Positions 35,794 through 45,086 of a stretch of DNA of 64,000 bases are shown here, piece after piece. Location of the stretch: the NCBI RefSeq assembly GCF_040703035.1, contig NZ_CP159996.1, positions 468,001-532,000 on the forward strand. Direction: 5' to 3'. The notes beneath the pieces are model-generated. The model did no database searches and was not told where the DNA came from. It worked only from the letters and a program-made list of their open reading frames with translations. Source of the DNA: Terribacillus aidingensis. GTDB taxonomy: Bacteria; Bacillota; Bacilli; Bacillales; Amphibacillaceae. Both the position numbers and the translations under genes were made by a program. Every line of letters starts with the position of its first letter. The stretch's first letter is position 1.

Positions 35794-35841
35794 ATAAGAT
35801 TATGTTCACGTTCAAATCAGGAATAGTCTTTAGGGAGCGGT

Positions 35842-36369
35842 GTGGATAATTTGCAGGTAAAACAGTCGCATGTTGAGAGTTGGTATATTAAATATCGGGC
35901 TGATGTTTATAAATATATATATTCACTTGTTAAGGAACACAATCTGGCTGAGGATTTGATGCAGGATACTTTTGTGAAGGCTTATACAAGAGCAGACATG
36001 TATAATGGCAGTTCCAGTGTGAGGACGTGGTTATACAGTATTGCTCATAATACAACGATGGATCTGTTCAGGAAGCAAAAAACATTTCATAAATGGAAAG
36101 ATAAATATATAAAGAATCAAACTTGGTTTGATGGATCGTGGGATATTAGAATAAGTGAAAACAAAAAAGGGCTGTATGGATTCTTGAATAAATTAGATAA
36201 TTCTTTTAGAAAAGTGATTCTTTTGCGGAAAATTCAAGGGTATTCCGTTAAAGAAACGAGCGAGCTATTAAATTGGTCGGAAAGTAAAGTAAAGGTGACA
36301 TTGTACAGAGCTTTACGTTTTCTGCAAAGACAACTGATAAAAGATGAATACTATGTCGAGGTATATTAA
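35842..36369 (+). CDS. ECF-type RNA polymerase sigma factor
   Basis: Sigma-70-family factor of 175 aa with only regions 2 and 4. Region 2: HNLAEDLMQDTFVKAYTRAD and VRTWLYSIAHNTTMDLFRKQ. Region 4: FRKVILLRKIQGYSVKETSE and WSESKVKVTLYRALRFLQRQ. The GTG start has AGGGAG only 4 nt upstream; a TTG three codons later is an alternative. No anti-sigma gene is adjacent, unlike most ECF loci, though the 38-aa membrane protein upstream is a distant candidate. The YdfJ-type exporter follows after a terminator. Confidence 0.9.
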   Translation: MDNLQVKQSHVESWYIKYRADVYKYIYSLVKEHNLAEDLMQDTFVKAYTRADMYNGSSSVRTWLYSIAHNTTMDLFRKQKTFHKWKDKYIKNQTWFDGSWDIRISENKKGLYGFLNKLDNSFRKVILLRKIQGYSVKETSELLNWSESKVKVTLYRALRFLQRQLIKDEYYVEVY

Positions 36370-36418
36370 TAAATCGATTTCAAAATAAGAACCCATAATA
36401 AAATTGTTATATCTGCCC

Positions 36419-36452
36419 AAACGTACATGTCCAAATGTACGTTTATTTTTTT
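36419..36452 (+). terminator. intrinsic terminator
   Basis: A perfect 10-bp stem AAACGTACAT / ATGTACGTTT with a 6-nt loop and a T-run after the sigma factor gene. Confidence 0.88.
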
Positions 36453-36502
36453 CCCAAACCCTCTATTATAGATAAAGTAAAATGAAACGAAGGGAGATTA
36501 TT

Positions 36503-38656
36503 ATGTCAAAGTTTTTATATTCAATTGGTAAATGGTCAGCATTGAATAAGAAAAAAATGATCAGTATATGGGTTTTGCTTCTAGTTGCGATAGGAGCAAT
36601 TGGAGTTATTCTAAAACCTACTTTCACGGAAAGTATGACTATACCAAATACACCTTCTGAGAAGGCATTGGATGTCATTGGTGAGGAGTTTCCTTCCGGT
36701 CCTGACAGGGCAAAGATTCGCATGATATTTGGAGATGAAGATACGTTGACTTCTGAAACGGGTCAAAAGATTGTTTCGGATACTCTGAATGAAATTAAGC
36801 AGGACAAAAATGTTGAAAGTATTGCAAATCCATTTGAGAGAGGTACAGTTTCTGAGGATGGATCAGTAGCTTATGCGGATATCACATTCAAGCTGGGAGC
36901 TGACGATGTACCGGAATCCTCCATCGATCATTTGAAAGATAGCCTAAAGACTGCTCAAAGTGATGGTGTGCAAACAGAGCTTAGTGGCGATATTACACTA
37001 TCATCATTAGAAATTGGAGGTACCTCCGAAGTTATCGGTGTCATTATTGCTTTTGTGATTCTGGCTGTAACATTTGGTTCATTAATCATTGCGGGGCTAC
37101 CTATTGTCACTGCGCTTATCGGTCTAGGTGTAAGTACTTCTGTAACATTGATAGGAACACAATTCTTCGATCTTGCGTCTACGAGTCTATCCATGGCCGG
37201 TATGATTGGATTGGCAGTTGGAATTGATTACGCATTGTTCATTTTTATGAAATATCGAGAGTTTTTAAGAACTGGTATGGAGAAATATGAGGCCATAGGT
37301 AGAGCGAATGGAACTGCCGGAAGTGCGGTTGTATTTGCAGGACTTACTGTAATTGTTGCTCTATGTGGTTTAATGGTAGTGGGTATTCCGTTCTTGTCTG
37401 TAATGGGAATCACAGCAGCAATCAGCGTTTTGTTCGGAGTTTTGGTATCCATTACTTTGGTGCCTGCCATTATGTCTATTGCAGGTAAGAAAATGTACCC
37501 TAAAATCAACAAGAAAAAAGAACAAACTGACACCAGCTTCTGGGGAAGGTTTGTCACGAAGAATCCAATTAAGCTAAGCGTTATCAGTATTCTAGTCTTA
37601 GTAATCATCAGTATACCTGTATTGCATTTGGAACTTGGATTACCCGATAATGGGATGAAAGCGGAAGATTCACCTGAAAGACAGGCATACGACTTATTGG
37701 CAGATGGTTTTGGTGAAGGATTCAATGGACAGCTAACGATCGTTGCTGATGCTAGCAACGTAGATGGTGATAAGGCTGCTGCTTTTGAAAGTAGTGTAGA
37801 AGATCTTAAACAGTTAGACCATGTAGCTAATGTGTCTGCTCCAATGCCGAATGAAAATGGTGATTTCGCTATCATCACAATCACACCTGAGAAAGGTCCA
37901 AATGATCTTACCACCAAGGAATTGGTAAAAGATGTACGCGACCTAACAGATAATAATATGGAAATGCTCGTTACAGGATCGACAGCGGTAAATATTGATA
38001 TATCCGACAGATTGAATGAAGCAATTCCAGTGTTTGCGATTTTGATTGTTAGTTTTGCTTTTGTTTTGCTTGTCGTAGTATTCCGCTCACTTCTTGTCCC
38101 TCTAGTAGCTGTACTGGGCTTTGTGTTAACATTAACAGCTACACTTGGACTTTGTGTATGGATATTGCAAGACGGTAATATGATAAACTTATTCCAAATC
38201 CCTGAAGAAGGCCCAATACTAGCCTTCCTTCCTATACTAGCCATTGGTATTCTCTTTGGCTTAGCTATGGATTATCAAGTCTTTCTTGTAAGCAGAATGC
38301 GGGAAGAATATATGCAGACTAAAGATCCAACGTTGGCTATCCAAGCAGGATTGAAACATAGCGGTCCTGTAGTTACATCTGCAGCATTAATAATGATTGC
38401 AGTATTTGGGGGCGCGATCTTTGCACCGGACGCAACCATAAAAGGAATGGGTATTGCCCAAGCCTTTGGCGTATTATTCGATGCCTTCCTTGTAAGACTA
38501 GTTATAGTCCCGAGCATAATGAAGTTAATGGGGAATGCAGCTTGGTATTTGCCAAAATGGCTTGATCGGATTATACCTAATGTAGATATTGAAGGTCATC
38601 AGCTTACAAAAGATATTGAGTCAGAAAAAAGTGAAAAAAAATCAATGATTAACTAA
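36503..38656 (+). CDS. MMPL-family RND exporter (YdfJ-like)
   Basis: RND-type membrane transporter of 717 aa with two halves, each with one N-terminal span, a large extracytoplasmic loop and a five-span block. MMPL hallmarks are AGMIGLAVGIDYALFIFMKYREF near residue 230 and GILFGLAMDYQVFLVSRMREEY near 580, each with the GxDY/MDY motif of proton-coupled members. The ATG at 36503 has a GAAGGGAGAT site. B. subtilis ydfJ is controlled by the YdfHI two-component system, whose likely counterpart lies directly downstream here. Confidence 0.9.
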   Translation: MSKFLYSIGKWSALNKKKMISIWVLLLVAIGAIGVILKPTFTESMTIPNTPSEKALDVIGEEFPSGPDRAKIRMIFGDEDTLTSETGQKIVSDTLNEIKQDKNVESIANPFERGTVSEDGSVAYADITFKLGADDVPESSIDHLKDSLKTAQSDGVQTELSGDITLSSLEIGGTSEVIGVIIAFVILAVTFGSLIIAGLPIVTALIGLGVSTSVTLIGTQFFDLASTSLSMAGMIGLAVGIDYALFIFMKYREFLRTGMEKYEAIGRANGTAGSAVVFAGLTVIVALCGLMVVGIPFLSVMGITAAISVLFGVLVSITLVPAIMSIAGKKMYPKINKKKEQTDTSFWGRFVTKNPIKLSVISILVLVIISIPVLHLELGLPDNGMKAEDSPERQAYDLLADGFGEGFNGQLTIVADASNVDGDKAAAFESSVEDLKQLDHVANVSAPMPNENGDFAIITITPEKGPNDLTTKELVKDVRDLTDNNMEMLVTGSTAVNIDISDRLNEAIPVFAILIVSFAFVLLVVVFRSLLVPLVAVLGFVLTLTATLGLCVWILQDGNMINLFQIPEEGPILAFLPILAIGILFGLAMDYQVFLVSRMREEYMQTKDPTLAIQAGLKHSGPVVTSAALIMIAVFGGAIFAPDATIKGMGIAQAFGVLFDAFLVRLVIVPSIMKLMGNAAWYLPKWLDRIIPNVDIEGHQLTKDIESEKSEKKSMIN

Positions 38657-39011
38657 AACTTGCTATCTGATCAATAGGGGGAAACATAAATATACAGCCA
38701 ATTGATATCGTCAATCGGCTGTATATTTTTATGGGAAAATATAATTTTCTGAACAGATTACTGTTTGCAGGGGGGATTAGCGGAAATACTCCCTAATGGT
38801 TTCTTGCAGACAACAGGATAATCAGCATAAGCCAAAATCTTTATCAGCTATTACATAAGAATTGTTGATAATGCAGACATACATAAAAAATATTCATTTT
38901 TATTAACAGCAGCGGAAAAATAAGTGAAACTGCCCAAAAGGGTAGTACAAATGTGCATTTGAAAAAAATGCAGCTGTTATATAATGATCTGTAAAGGAGG
39001 CGTTGAAATTA
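38657..39011. other. intergenic region with terminator and kinase promoter
   Basis: A hairpin at 38690-38730 (ATATACAGCC and ATTGA arms, then T-run) ends the exporter transcript. Near the kinase gene a TATAAT at 38980-38985 with TTGA about 16-17 bp upstream can act as a promoter. Nothing else is recognised. Confidence 0.55.
38690..38730 (+). terminator. intrinsic terminator of the MMPL gene
   Basis: Long stem ATATACAGCC-A-ATTGA / TCAAT-C-GGCTGTATAT with a 5-nt loop and five T residues. Confidence 0.88.
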
Positions 39012-40220
39012 ATGCCAAATCAAGATAATTTAATTAATGAGTTGGAATCCAATTACAAATATAGTGTCGAAAACAATAACTTGGTTGCAGCGCGAATTCC
39101 AGGGCTGTTTTTTATATTAATGTCATTAGCAGTTGCGTGCGCCATGGAAATTCACGGAAGTTCTGTTCATGTGGGTATATTAATATATACCATACTGTTC
39201 GGCTTGTTTGCAGTGTTGTATTGGTATTCCAATAAACTCTTGCTGAAAAGAGCATGGTTATATTTTATTATACAAGGATCTCTTGTATATATAAGTGGGA
39301 TTTTTATGGGGATTTATCCTGTTTCCTTAATAACACTGTACCCTTTACTACTTAGCCAAACTATGGGGATGATTGGGCAAAGGAAGCGCTATTACGTTAT
39401 TTTTATTTTGCTGTTATTCTGCAGTAGTTCATTAGTTTTGGTGGATATGGACATTATTGTCTCATATTCCGCAGTTGCGATACCTAATATGATTGTCTTG
39501 ATTGCTTATGCTCGTATCTTCTTTAATCAAGTCAATGCTAAAATACGATCGGAGAGATTGGTGGAAGAATTAGAAGAAGCGTACAAACAAGTACAGCGTC
39601 TTACTTTACACAATGAACGTCAGCGAATGGCTCGCGATTTGCATGATACTTTAGCGCAGGGATTAGTTGGTTTGAAAATGCAATTAGATGCAACGAAAGG
39701 TTATTTATCTTTAGGGAATACAGACAAAGCAACAGAGTTAATTGATACAGCCATCACAAGAGTAAGTGAATCATTAGCAGAAGCCCGGCGCGTTATCGAT
39801 GATATAAGGTCACATACGAATATCAGTTTTTCGCAGCAGGTTGAGGACCAAATGAATAACTTCGAAATGACTACTGGTATCCAGTATGTCTTAGAAGATA
39901 GACTTAATGAGGAAATCTCAACTTCCATAGCTGAACAAAGTTTAAGAATTCTATCTGAATGTCTCACAAATACCGCAAAGCATGCTAATGCTAACACAGT
40001 ATGGGTGCATATATATAAAGAAAAAAATGCTATGAACATGGAAATTAAGGATGATGGAATTGGGTTTCAGGCTATGAATAAGTTAGGTAGGAAAGGACAT
40101 TATGGATTGCTTGGTATACAGGAAAGAGTCCGAAATTTAGATGGTGATATCCGCATTATCAGCAAAGAAGGAACCGGAACTGAAATAATCATTACTATAC
40201 CGTTAGAAGGAGCTTTGTAA
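39012..40220 (+). CDS. NarL-type sensor histidine kinase (YdfH/DesK-like)
   Basis: Membrane histidine kinase of 402 aa. Five to six membrane segments (residues about 30-170) form the sensor. They are followed by a coiled coil, the HisKA_3 dimerisation motif ERQRMARDLHDTLAQGL with H211, and the HATPase domain (LTNTAKHANANTVWVHI, GHYGLLGIQERVRNLDGDI). An upstream TTG at 39003 is too close to the AAAGGAGG site; the ATG at 39012 fits. It overlaps the response regulator by one base (TAATG), and probably senses a membrane-active compound exported by the adjacent MMPL protein. Confidence 0.9.
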   Translation: MPNQDNLINELESNYKYSVENNNLVAARIPGLFFILMSLAVACAMEIHGSSVHVGILIYTILFGLFAVLYWYSNKLLLKRAWLYFIIQGSLVYISGIFMGIYPVSLITLYPLLLSQTMGMIGQRKRYYVIFILLLFCSSSLVLVDMDIIVSYSAVAIPNMIVLIAYARIFFNQVNAKIRSERLVEELEEAYKQVQRLTLHNERQRMARDLHDTLAQGLVGLKMQLDATKGYLSLGNTDKATELIDTAITRVSESLAEARRVIDDIRSHTNISFSQQVEDQMNNFEMTTGIQYVLEDRLNEEISTSIAEQSLRILSECLTNTAKHANANTVWVHIYKEKNAMNMEIKDDGIGFQAMNKLGRKGHYGLLGIQERVRNLDGDIRIISKEGTGTEIIITIPLEGAL

Positions 40221-40870
40221 TGCCACACAAAATACTGATTGTTGATGATCATTTAGTAGTAAGAGAAGGATTGAAACTTCTTGTTGGTTTGAATCCTGAG
40301 TTTGTAGTTGCAGGAGAAGCGGAAAATGGAAGAGAAGCAGTTGAATTAACGGGAGAACTGAATCCTGATGTCATATTGATGGATTTATATATGCCTGTAA
40401 TGACGGGCCTCGATGCTATCAAGGAAATCAGTGAAAGACATCCAGCTATTCCGGTTATTATTCTGACAACATACAATGAAGATAAGCTGATGGCAGAGGG
40501 AATGGAATTTGGCGCAAAAGGTTATCTGTTAAAAGATACAAGCCCAGACAATTTGTTTAGGACATTGGATGCTGCGATCAGAGGAGATACACTTATCAAT
40601 TCTGAGATGATGACCAGAATCCAAGCCTATAAGAGAGAAGAAGAAAAACAAAGAGTAAATCCAAAGATTTATTTGTCGCGTAAAGAAATTGATGTATTGG
40701 AAGCTGTAGCAAGGGGTGCAAAGAGTAAAGAAATCGCGATTGATCTTAAAATCTCTGAAAGAACTGTTAAAGCAAGGCTTACTGATATTTACAATAAATT
40801 AGGAGTCAGTTCCCGTGCGGAAGCTGCAGCTCTGGCAATCCAAGCTGGAATCATATCTTTACAGGATTAG
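40220..40870 (+). CDS. NarL/FixJ-type response regulator (YdfI-like)
   Basis: Response regulator of 216 aa. The receiver has the acidic pair in LIVDDH, phospho-acceptor D55 (VILMDLYMPVMTG) and KGYLLKDTSP near residue 106. The C-terminal LuxR-type HTH is YLSRKEIDVLEAVARGAKSK and ISERTVKARLTDIYNKLGVS. It is translationally coupled to the kinase gene. By analogy with YdfHI-YdfJ it should control the MMPL exporter upstream. Confidence 0.93.
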   Translation: MPHKILIVDDHLVVREGLKLLVGLNPEFVVAGEAENGREAVELTGELNPDVILMDLYMPVMTGLDAIKEISERHPAIPVIILTTYNEDKLMAEGMEFGAKGYLLKDTSPDNLFRTLDAAIRGDTLINSEMMTRIQAYKREEEKQRVNPKIYLSRKEIDVLEAVARGAKSKEIAIDLKISERTVKARLTDIYNKLGVSSRAEAAALAIQAGIISLQD

Positions 40871-41082
40871 CTAACAGCATGTATGTTTGCCTTAAAATAA
40901 AGCATGACAAAATAGAGCTTGATTGTTGAGCAGGAATATGGAACACAAGAGAGAACAGTTAACATAGTGAGGTTTTCGGATAAGCTAAAAAAAGTGGAGA
41001 GTACCTCGCAGTATGTGAAGTTAATAAATAAAAGGGTATAGCGAAAAAGATAGTGTGATAGTGAGCTGATGATGGAAGATGG

Positions 41083-41429
41083 TTGAAATGGAAGATTTAC
41101 CTGTCTAGTCCTCGTTATGCTATGAAAGATCTCGAACTTGGCGGAAAGCAGATTAAGAAAGGAGATTTGCTCCTTCCCTTAATGAAATCAGCGAATCAAG
41201 ATGAGCAACATTTTACAAACGCGCAAGAGCTTGATATTACACGTCAAATTAAACGTATGTCGCCTTTGGAAACGGTGTTATATGTGTTTAGGTGCACCTC
41301 TAGCCAGTATGGAAGGAGATATAGCGTTTACAACCCTGCTAAAGCGCATGCCACATCACTAGGGAGAGCGTCAAATGGCAATTTAAGCTTGCAGCTCAAG
41401 CCCTGCCTTCACTTCCGGTTTCTTTTTAA
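41083..41429 (+). pseudogene. cytochrome P450 relic (CYP107-like C-terminus)
   Basis: Three frames must be combined. First: LSSPRYAMKDLELGGKQIKK then [15 protein letters not shown] and [10 protein letters not shown], the conserved P450 stretch after the K helix. Second: VAFGNGVIC followed by [20 protein letters not shown], the heme-binding loop (FGxGxxxCLGAPLA). Third: the terminal part VKWQFKLAAQALPSLPVSF with a stop at 41427. At least two frameshifts and a missing N-terminal half show that the gene is dead. Confidence 0.82.
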
Positions 41430-41489
41430 GGAGCGGCTCTGTTTGCAGAGTGAATGCAACTTAATACTTAATCATCAAGTGGATTTGAT

Positions 41490-41536
41490 TAAAAGAGGCG
41501 AAGCATGCTTTTACAAAACAGCTTGCTTCTTTTGTT
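41490..41536 (+). terminator. imperfect hairpin downstream of the P450 relic
   Basis: AAAAGAGGCGAAGC faces GCTTGCTTCTTTT across a loop, and a T-rich tail follows. It is probably the old terminator of the P450 gene. Confidence 0.5.
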
Positions 41537-41607
41537 TATAACTCCAGAGGTAGTCATGCTGCTAGTAGCATGAAAGGTGTAAAATATGTTACAAAGCCTA
41601 CATAAAA

Positions 41608-41639
41608 GATCTCTCAGATTTTTCTGAGAGATTTTTTAT
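41608..41639. terminator. intrinsic terminator of the chemoreceptor gene
   Basis: A perfect 9-bp stem ATCTCTCAG / CTGAGAGAT with A- and T-rich flanks, just beyond the 3' end of the minus-strand chemoreceptor. Confidence 0.8.
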
Positions 41640-41652
41640 GGTGAAGTGCTGT

Positions 41653-43338
41653 TTAATATTTGAACCGGTTCACAATAATTTGCAATTCCTCAGCTAAATC
41701 CGAAAGAGAAACAGCAGCATTCGAAATATCTTCCATAGAACTTAATTGTTCGTCTGTTGCTGAAGCAACAGCCTTGGAGCTGGATGATGTTTCTTTTGTT
41801 CCTGTTTCAAGAGTTGAAAGACTATGCTGCACTACTTCTACACCTGCAGTTAATTGCTGGGTGGCAGCTGCAACTTCTTGAATCTGGGCTGTTATCTGTC
41901 CAACAAGATTTAATATCTCGTTAAACTGCTGCTGGCTTTCGTTAGCGTAATTCATGCCTGAATCCACATTTTTCTGCACATTATGGATATTGACTACGGT
42001 ATCTTTTGAGTCCGTTTCTATTGTGGAAACTAAGTGCTTAATATGGCTGGCAGATTGGTTTGTTTCATCAGCCAGCTTTCGGACTTCTTCGGCTACAACG
42101 GCAAAACCTTTTCCTTGTTCACCGGCTCGTGCAGCTTCAATGGCTGCATTTAATGCAAGGAGATTGGTTTGTTCCGAGATGTCTGTGATGAGAGAGGACA
42201 TGTGACTTATTTCTGTTGTGCTTCTCACTAATGACTCTAATCCGCTCCCAGCTTCTTGGACAGAGTGATTGATTACAGTCATTTGTTCTGACATCATATT
42301 TACAGAAGAGACACCCAGCTCTGCTTTATCCTTCATAAAGGAGGAATTTTCAGCAATGCGGTTTGTGTTGTCAGCTACATTGGAAAGGCTCTCTAAAATC
42401 TCTGTTATGGATCCAGAGCTCTGTTCTGTCATGTTACTTTGATTTGTACTAGTTAAAGCAATTTCCTTCATGGATTGTGAGATTTGGTCTGAAGTAGCTC
42501 TAGACTGTTCAGAGCTTGCCGATAATTCTTCTGAAGCGGCCGCGACCTGTTGGGATGAACTGCTGATCTGCTTTACGATACCTGCCAGTGAGTGAACAAA
42601 AGCATTAAAGGATGCGGCAAGCTGACCAAATTCATCCTTACTTTTGACTGCGACTTTTTGAGTCAGGTCCGCATCTCCCTGTGCAATATCCTCAAGCTGC
42701 CTATTTAAACTTCTAAGAGGCACCAGGATGGATTTCAGAAGCAGCATACTCAAAAGGATACCTAATATAATGGAAATTATTGTAACTAAACTAATGAACC
42801 ATCCACTTACAGTTCCATATCTATGAATATCTGCTTCTAAATCATTCACATCATTATTCAATTGATCGACTAACTCATTTACGGATGGATCTAGTAATTC
42901 CTTCCGTAATGTTCTTTCCTCTCCTAAGTGAAGTGATTCTGCTTGTTCGGGATTGGAGGCAAATTGAGTTACTACTTCCTGATTCATACTCCAAAACTCT
43001 GAAAAGTTATCCCGAATATCATTTACGTTCGTCAAATAATCCTTATTGTGGATGAGTGATTCCAATTCATCTAAAGTTGAGAAGATATCCTCGGATTTCT
43101 CTTCCATTCCATCAGAGAAATCCTGTTCGCCAGTGATGAGAAAACCTCTTTCATCATTCGATAAGCCAGCTAGTCTATACTGGACATGTTTGATTTTGTT
43201 TTGAAACTCCATTTTATCCTTTAGGATATCATTCTTCTCTGTAATGGAAGAATTGATGAAGATGGAGGAAACCCCAATTAGTAATAAGGAAAATATTAAA
43301 ATTGAAATTATACCAAGAAGTTTTGTTTTGATTTTCAC
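41653..43338 (-). CDS. methyl-accepting chemotaxis protein with extracellular sensor
   Basis: Chemoreceptor of 561 aa. Membrane helices at about 7-29 and 180-205 flank a helical extracellular sensor of the CHASE3/4HB type ([20 protein letters not shown] is typical of CHASE3). A HAMP domain follows ([20 protein letters not shown]), then the signalling coiled coil with the conserved tip [20 protein letters not shown]. The GTG start has AAAGGAAT upstream. A sigma-D-like promoter is seen about 110 bp upstream. The ligand is unknown. Its last residues are the closest match to the relic at 33494. Confidence 0.93.
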   Translation of the reverse strand: MKIKTKLLGIISILIFSLLLIGVSSIFINSSITEKNDILKDKMEFQNKIKHVQYRLAGLSNDERGFLITGEQDFSDGMEEKSEDIFSTLDELESLIHNKDYLTNVNDIRDNFSEFWSMNQEVVTQFASNPEQAESLHLGEERTLRKELLDPSVNELVDQLNNDVNDLEADIHRYGTVSGWFISLVTIISIILGILLSMLLLKSILVPLRSLNRQLEDIAQGDADLTQKVAVKSKDEFGQLAASFNAFVHSLAGIVKQISSSSQQVAAASEELSASSEQSRATSDQISQSMKEIALTSTNQSNMTEQSSGSITEILESLSNVADNTNRIAENSSFMKDKAELGVSSVNMMSEQMTVINHSVQEAGSGLESLVRSTTEISHMSSLITDISEQTNLLALNAAIEAARAGEQGKGFAVVAEEVRKLADETNQSASHIKHLVSTIETDSKDTVVNIHNVQKNVDSGMNYANESQQQFNEILNLVGQITAQIQEVAAATQQLTAGVEVVQHSLSTLETGTKETSSSSKAVASATDEQLSSMEDISNAAVSLSDLAEELQIIVNRFKY

Positions 43339-43450
43339 GATTAAATTCCTTTCTAATAAAAAAAGCTCTACATATTAATTAGCTGCTTAAAACTATTAAG
43401 GCTCCCAAACCAAGATATTTCTTTCTGATTAATTAATATGCACGGTATAT

Positions 43451-43476
43451 ATATCGACCAACCTAGGCAATCTTAA
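43451..43476 (-). promoter_or_regulatory. sigma-D-like promoter of the chemoreceptor
   Basis: On the minus strand TTAA-N14-GTCGATAT approximates the motility sigma factor consensus TAAA-N15-GCCGATAT (10 of 12 bases). Its place before an mcp gene is what one expects, but the match is imperfect. Confidence 0.45.
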
Positions 43477-43702
43477 AGGCTCTTACGAGATATAACAAGA
43501 GAGCTAGGTGTTTCAGTTGAATTAAAAAGCTACAGATTAATCTGTAGCTCACTAAAATTGTTAAATAACTGCCTCTTTCATGTCGATTAGCGTCAATAAT
43601 GATCGTTCTCATTAACAGCCTGTTTACAATGAATTGACCTCTTCTTAACAGTCCTCTGGTATCTTACTTATGTACCTTAATTTTCTAAAGGGAGAGGTTT
43701 CA

Positions 43703-43891
43703 ATGCTGAAAAAATGGATGGTAGCATTGGGAATGGTTTCAGTTCTTATGTTGGCGGCATGTAATGATGGTGACGATGAAGATCCAGCTGATGATGAGCA
43801 AATGGAGGAACAAGAGCAAGAACAGGAACAAGATCAAGATCAAGAGCAAGATACTGATGATAGAGAAGAAGATACAGATCAATCTGAATAA
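43703..43891 (+). CDS. small acidic lipoprotein
   Basis: Protein of 62 aa. The signal peptide LKKWMVALGMVSVLMLAAC ends in a lipobox (LAAC), so the mature protein starts at C21 and is membrane-anchored. The mature 42 residues are almost entirely D, E and Q (EEQEQEQEQDQDQEQDTDDR), so it is highly negative and unfolded. The ATG at 43703 has GGGAGAGG upstream. Such short acidic lipoproteins are common in halotolerant Bacillaceae; function unknown. Confidence 0.75.
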   Translation: MLKKWMVALGMVSVLMLAACNDGDDEDPADDEQMEEQEQEQEQDQDQEQDTDDREEDTDQSE

Positions 43892-43904
43892 TATATAGTG
43901 GCTG

Positions 43905-43935
43905 AAAGGCGTTCCTTTGTGGTTCGCCTTTTTTA
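43905..43935 (+). terminator. intrinsic terminator
   Basis: AAAGGCG / CGCCTTT stem with a 13-nt loop and a T-run after the lipoprotein gene. Confidence 0.78.
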
Positions 43936-44490
43936 AATTCAGTACTACATGAACACCCATTTAGAATTAAAGTGGTGCACTATAAAAACATTCTTTTATT
44001 AGTGAAAGTAATGAGTGGTAGGAATAAGACATATAGGCAGTTACTAGCCTCTCAAGTGTACAGCTTTACAAGAGGCAATTTTTTCCGTTTTGAAAAAAGC
44101 TAATCGAGTAGTACCCAGCCAATTGAGATTGAGAAACAGAGGTGAGATTTTTTGGTTAACAATTATATTTGGAATATTGATTAAATGTTTGTATGGGGAC
44201 TCTCTTATTCTTTTGAACTAGCTGGAACGATACTATATCGTGAACATCTTTAAACATTTAACAATTTCTATTTAAATTGTCTGTAGTTGACCGATATAAG
44301 GGAGGCAGGTGGTTTTAATGCATAGTAAATAAGACCTTCGAAAACATCCTTTAAGTGGTGGTTGATGAATTAATATACCTATAAATAGGGGAATTAGTTA
44401 TAATTAGACAAGAAAATATGAGTAATTTATAATGCGAAAGGGAACGTGAAGTTGTGGCGTGGTGTATTTAGAACTATAAATCAAAATTAT
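43936..44490. other. long leader region before the c-di-GMP riboswitch
   Basis: No ORF of note. A hairpin GCCTCT / AGAGGC with a T-run lies at 44047-44084. A sigma-D-like -10 element ACCGATAT stands at 44290-44297, with TAAA 13 bp upstream. It is followed by AAGGGAGG and a four-codon ORF (MHSK). A TATAAT at 44399-44404 is a second possible promoter. The true start of the riboswitch transcript is not clear. Confidence 0.45.
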
Positions 44491-44568
44491 TAGGCAAACT
44501 TATCGAAAGATAGGGACGCAAAGCTACGAGTCTAATATCCGTATGGATAATGATAGTCGGGTTGCCAA
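44491..44568 (+). promoter_or_regulatory. cyclic-di-GMP-I riboswitch (GEMM)
   Basis: The GEMM-I core is clear. P1 pairs GGCAA with TTGCC. P2 is CTTATC-GAAA-GATAGG with the docking GAAA tetraloop. Next comes the invariant GGGACGCAAAGC, then the P3 arm and ATAGTCGGGTTGCC at the 3' side. A terminator follows 20 bp later, so the switch acts on transcription of the three downstream genes. Whether c-di-GMP turns them on or off is not decided by reading. Confidence 0.9.
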
Positions 44569-44587
44569 GTATGAAATTATATCATTG

Positions 44588-44619
44588 GCTATCCTTGTCT
44601 ATATTAGGATAGCTTTTTT
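44588..44619 (+). terminator. riboswitch-controlled terminator
   Basis: A perfect 8-bp stem GCTATCCT / AGGATAGC followed by six T residues, between the c-di-GMP aptamer and the first gene of the operon. Confidence 0.88.
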
Positions 44620-44675
44620 CACACTTAAGCGGTAATTATAGTTTTACCAGGCCTATAGAAAAAGGAGCGAACGAA

Positions 44676-45044
44676 ATGATAGTAGTAGATAAAAAGAAGT
44701 ATAAGATGGCGATTGATGAAAATTCCAAAGAAGTACATGTCCAGGTGCATGGATTAATGAGGGAGGAAGATGCAGAAGGATATATGGTCGATTTGCAGGA
44801 TACGATCAATAAAGTATCTAGAAAGGATTATACTTTTGTTGTCGATGGAACTCATCAAACACCTGTACCTTCGAAGGTTGTACCGCAGTTGGAACAAACA
44901 ATGCAATTCTATTCTACTTTAGGTTTTAAAGATACAATTGTAATAAAACCTTCTTCTAAAATCGCTCAAGTGCAAATTAGGAACGCCCTTGAAAGAATTG
45001 AATTCACGGGAAGGTTTATGGATAAAGTAAATCATTCTATGTAA
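44676..45044 (+). CDS. STAS-like small protein, first gene of the c-di-GMP-switched operon
   Basis: Soluble protein of 122 aa with alternating beta strands and helices (YKMAIDENSKEVHVQVHGLM, then DYTFVVDGTHQTPVPSKVVP and GFKDTIVIKPSSKIAQVQIR). The pattern is like STAS/SpoIIAA folds that mediate protein-protein switching, but the assignment is by topology only. The RBS is AAAGGAGCG. It is first after the riboswitch terminator and lies 42 bp before the GNAT-like gene. A partner-binding role for the chemoreceptor downstream is inference. Confidence 0.65.
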   Translation: MIVVDKKKYKMAIDENSKEVHVQVHGLMREEDAEGYMVDLQDTINKVSRKDYTFVVDGTHQTPVPSKVVPQLEQTMQFYSTLGFKDTIVIKPSSKIAQVQIRNALERIEFTGRFMDKVNHSM

Positions 45045-45086
45045 CATCCGGTTCGCCAAATTTGCAGTGAAAAGGGAGATTAAAAC

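Noticed and set aside
37228..38244. A 338-codon open frame antisense to the MMPL gene
   Set aside because: Low-complexity shadow composition, no RBS, and the opposite strand is a clear transporter.
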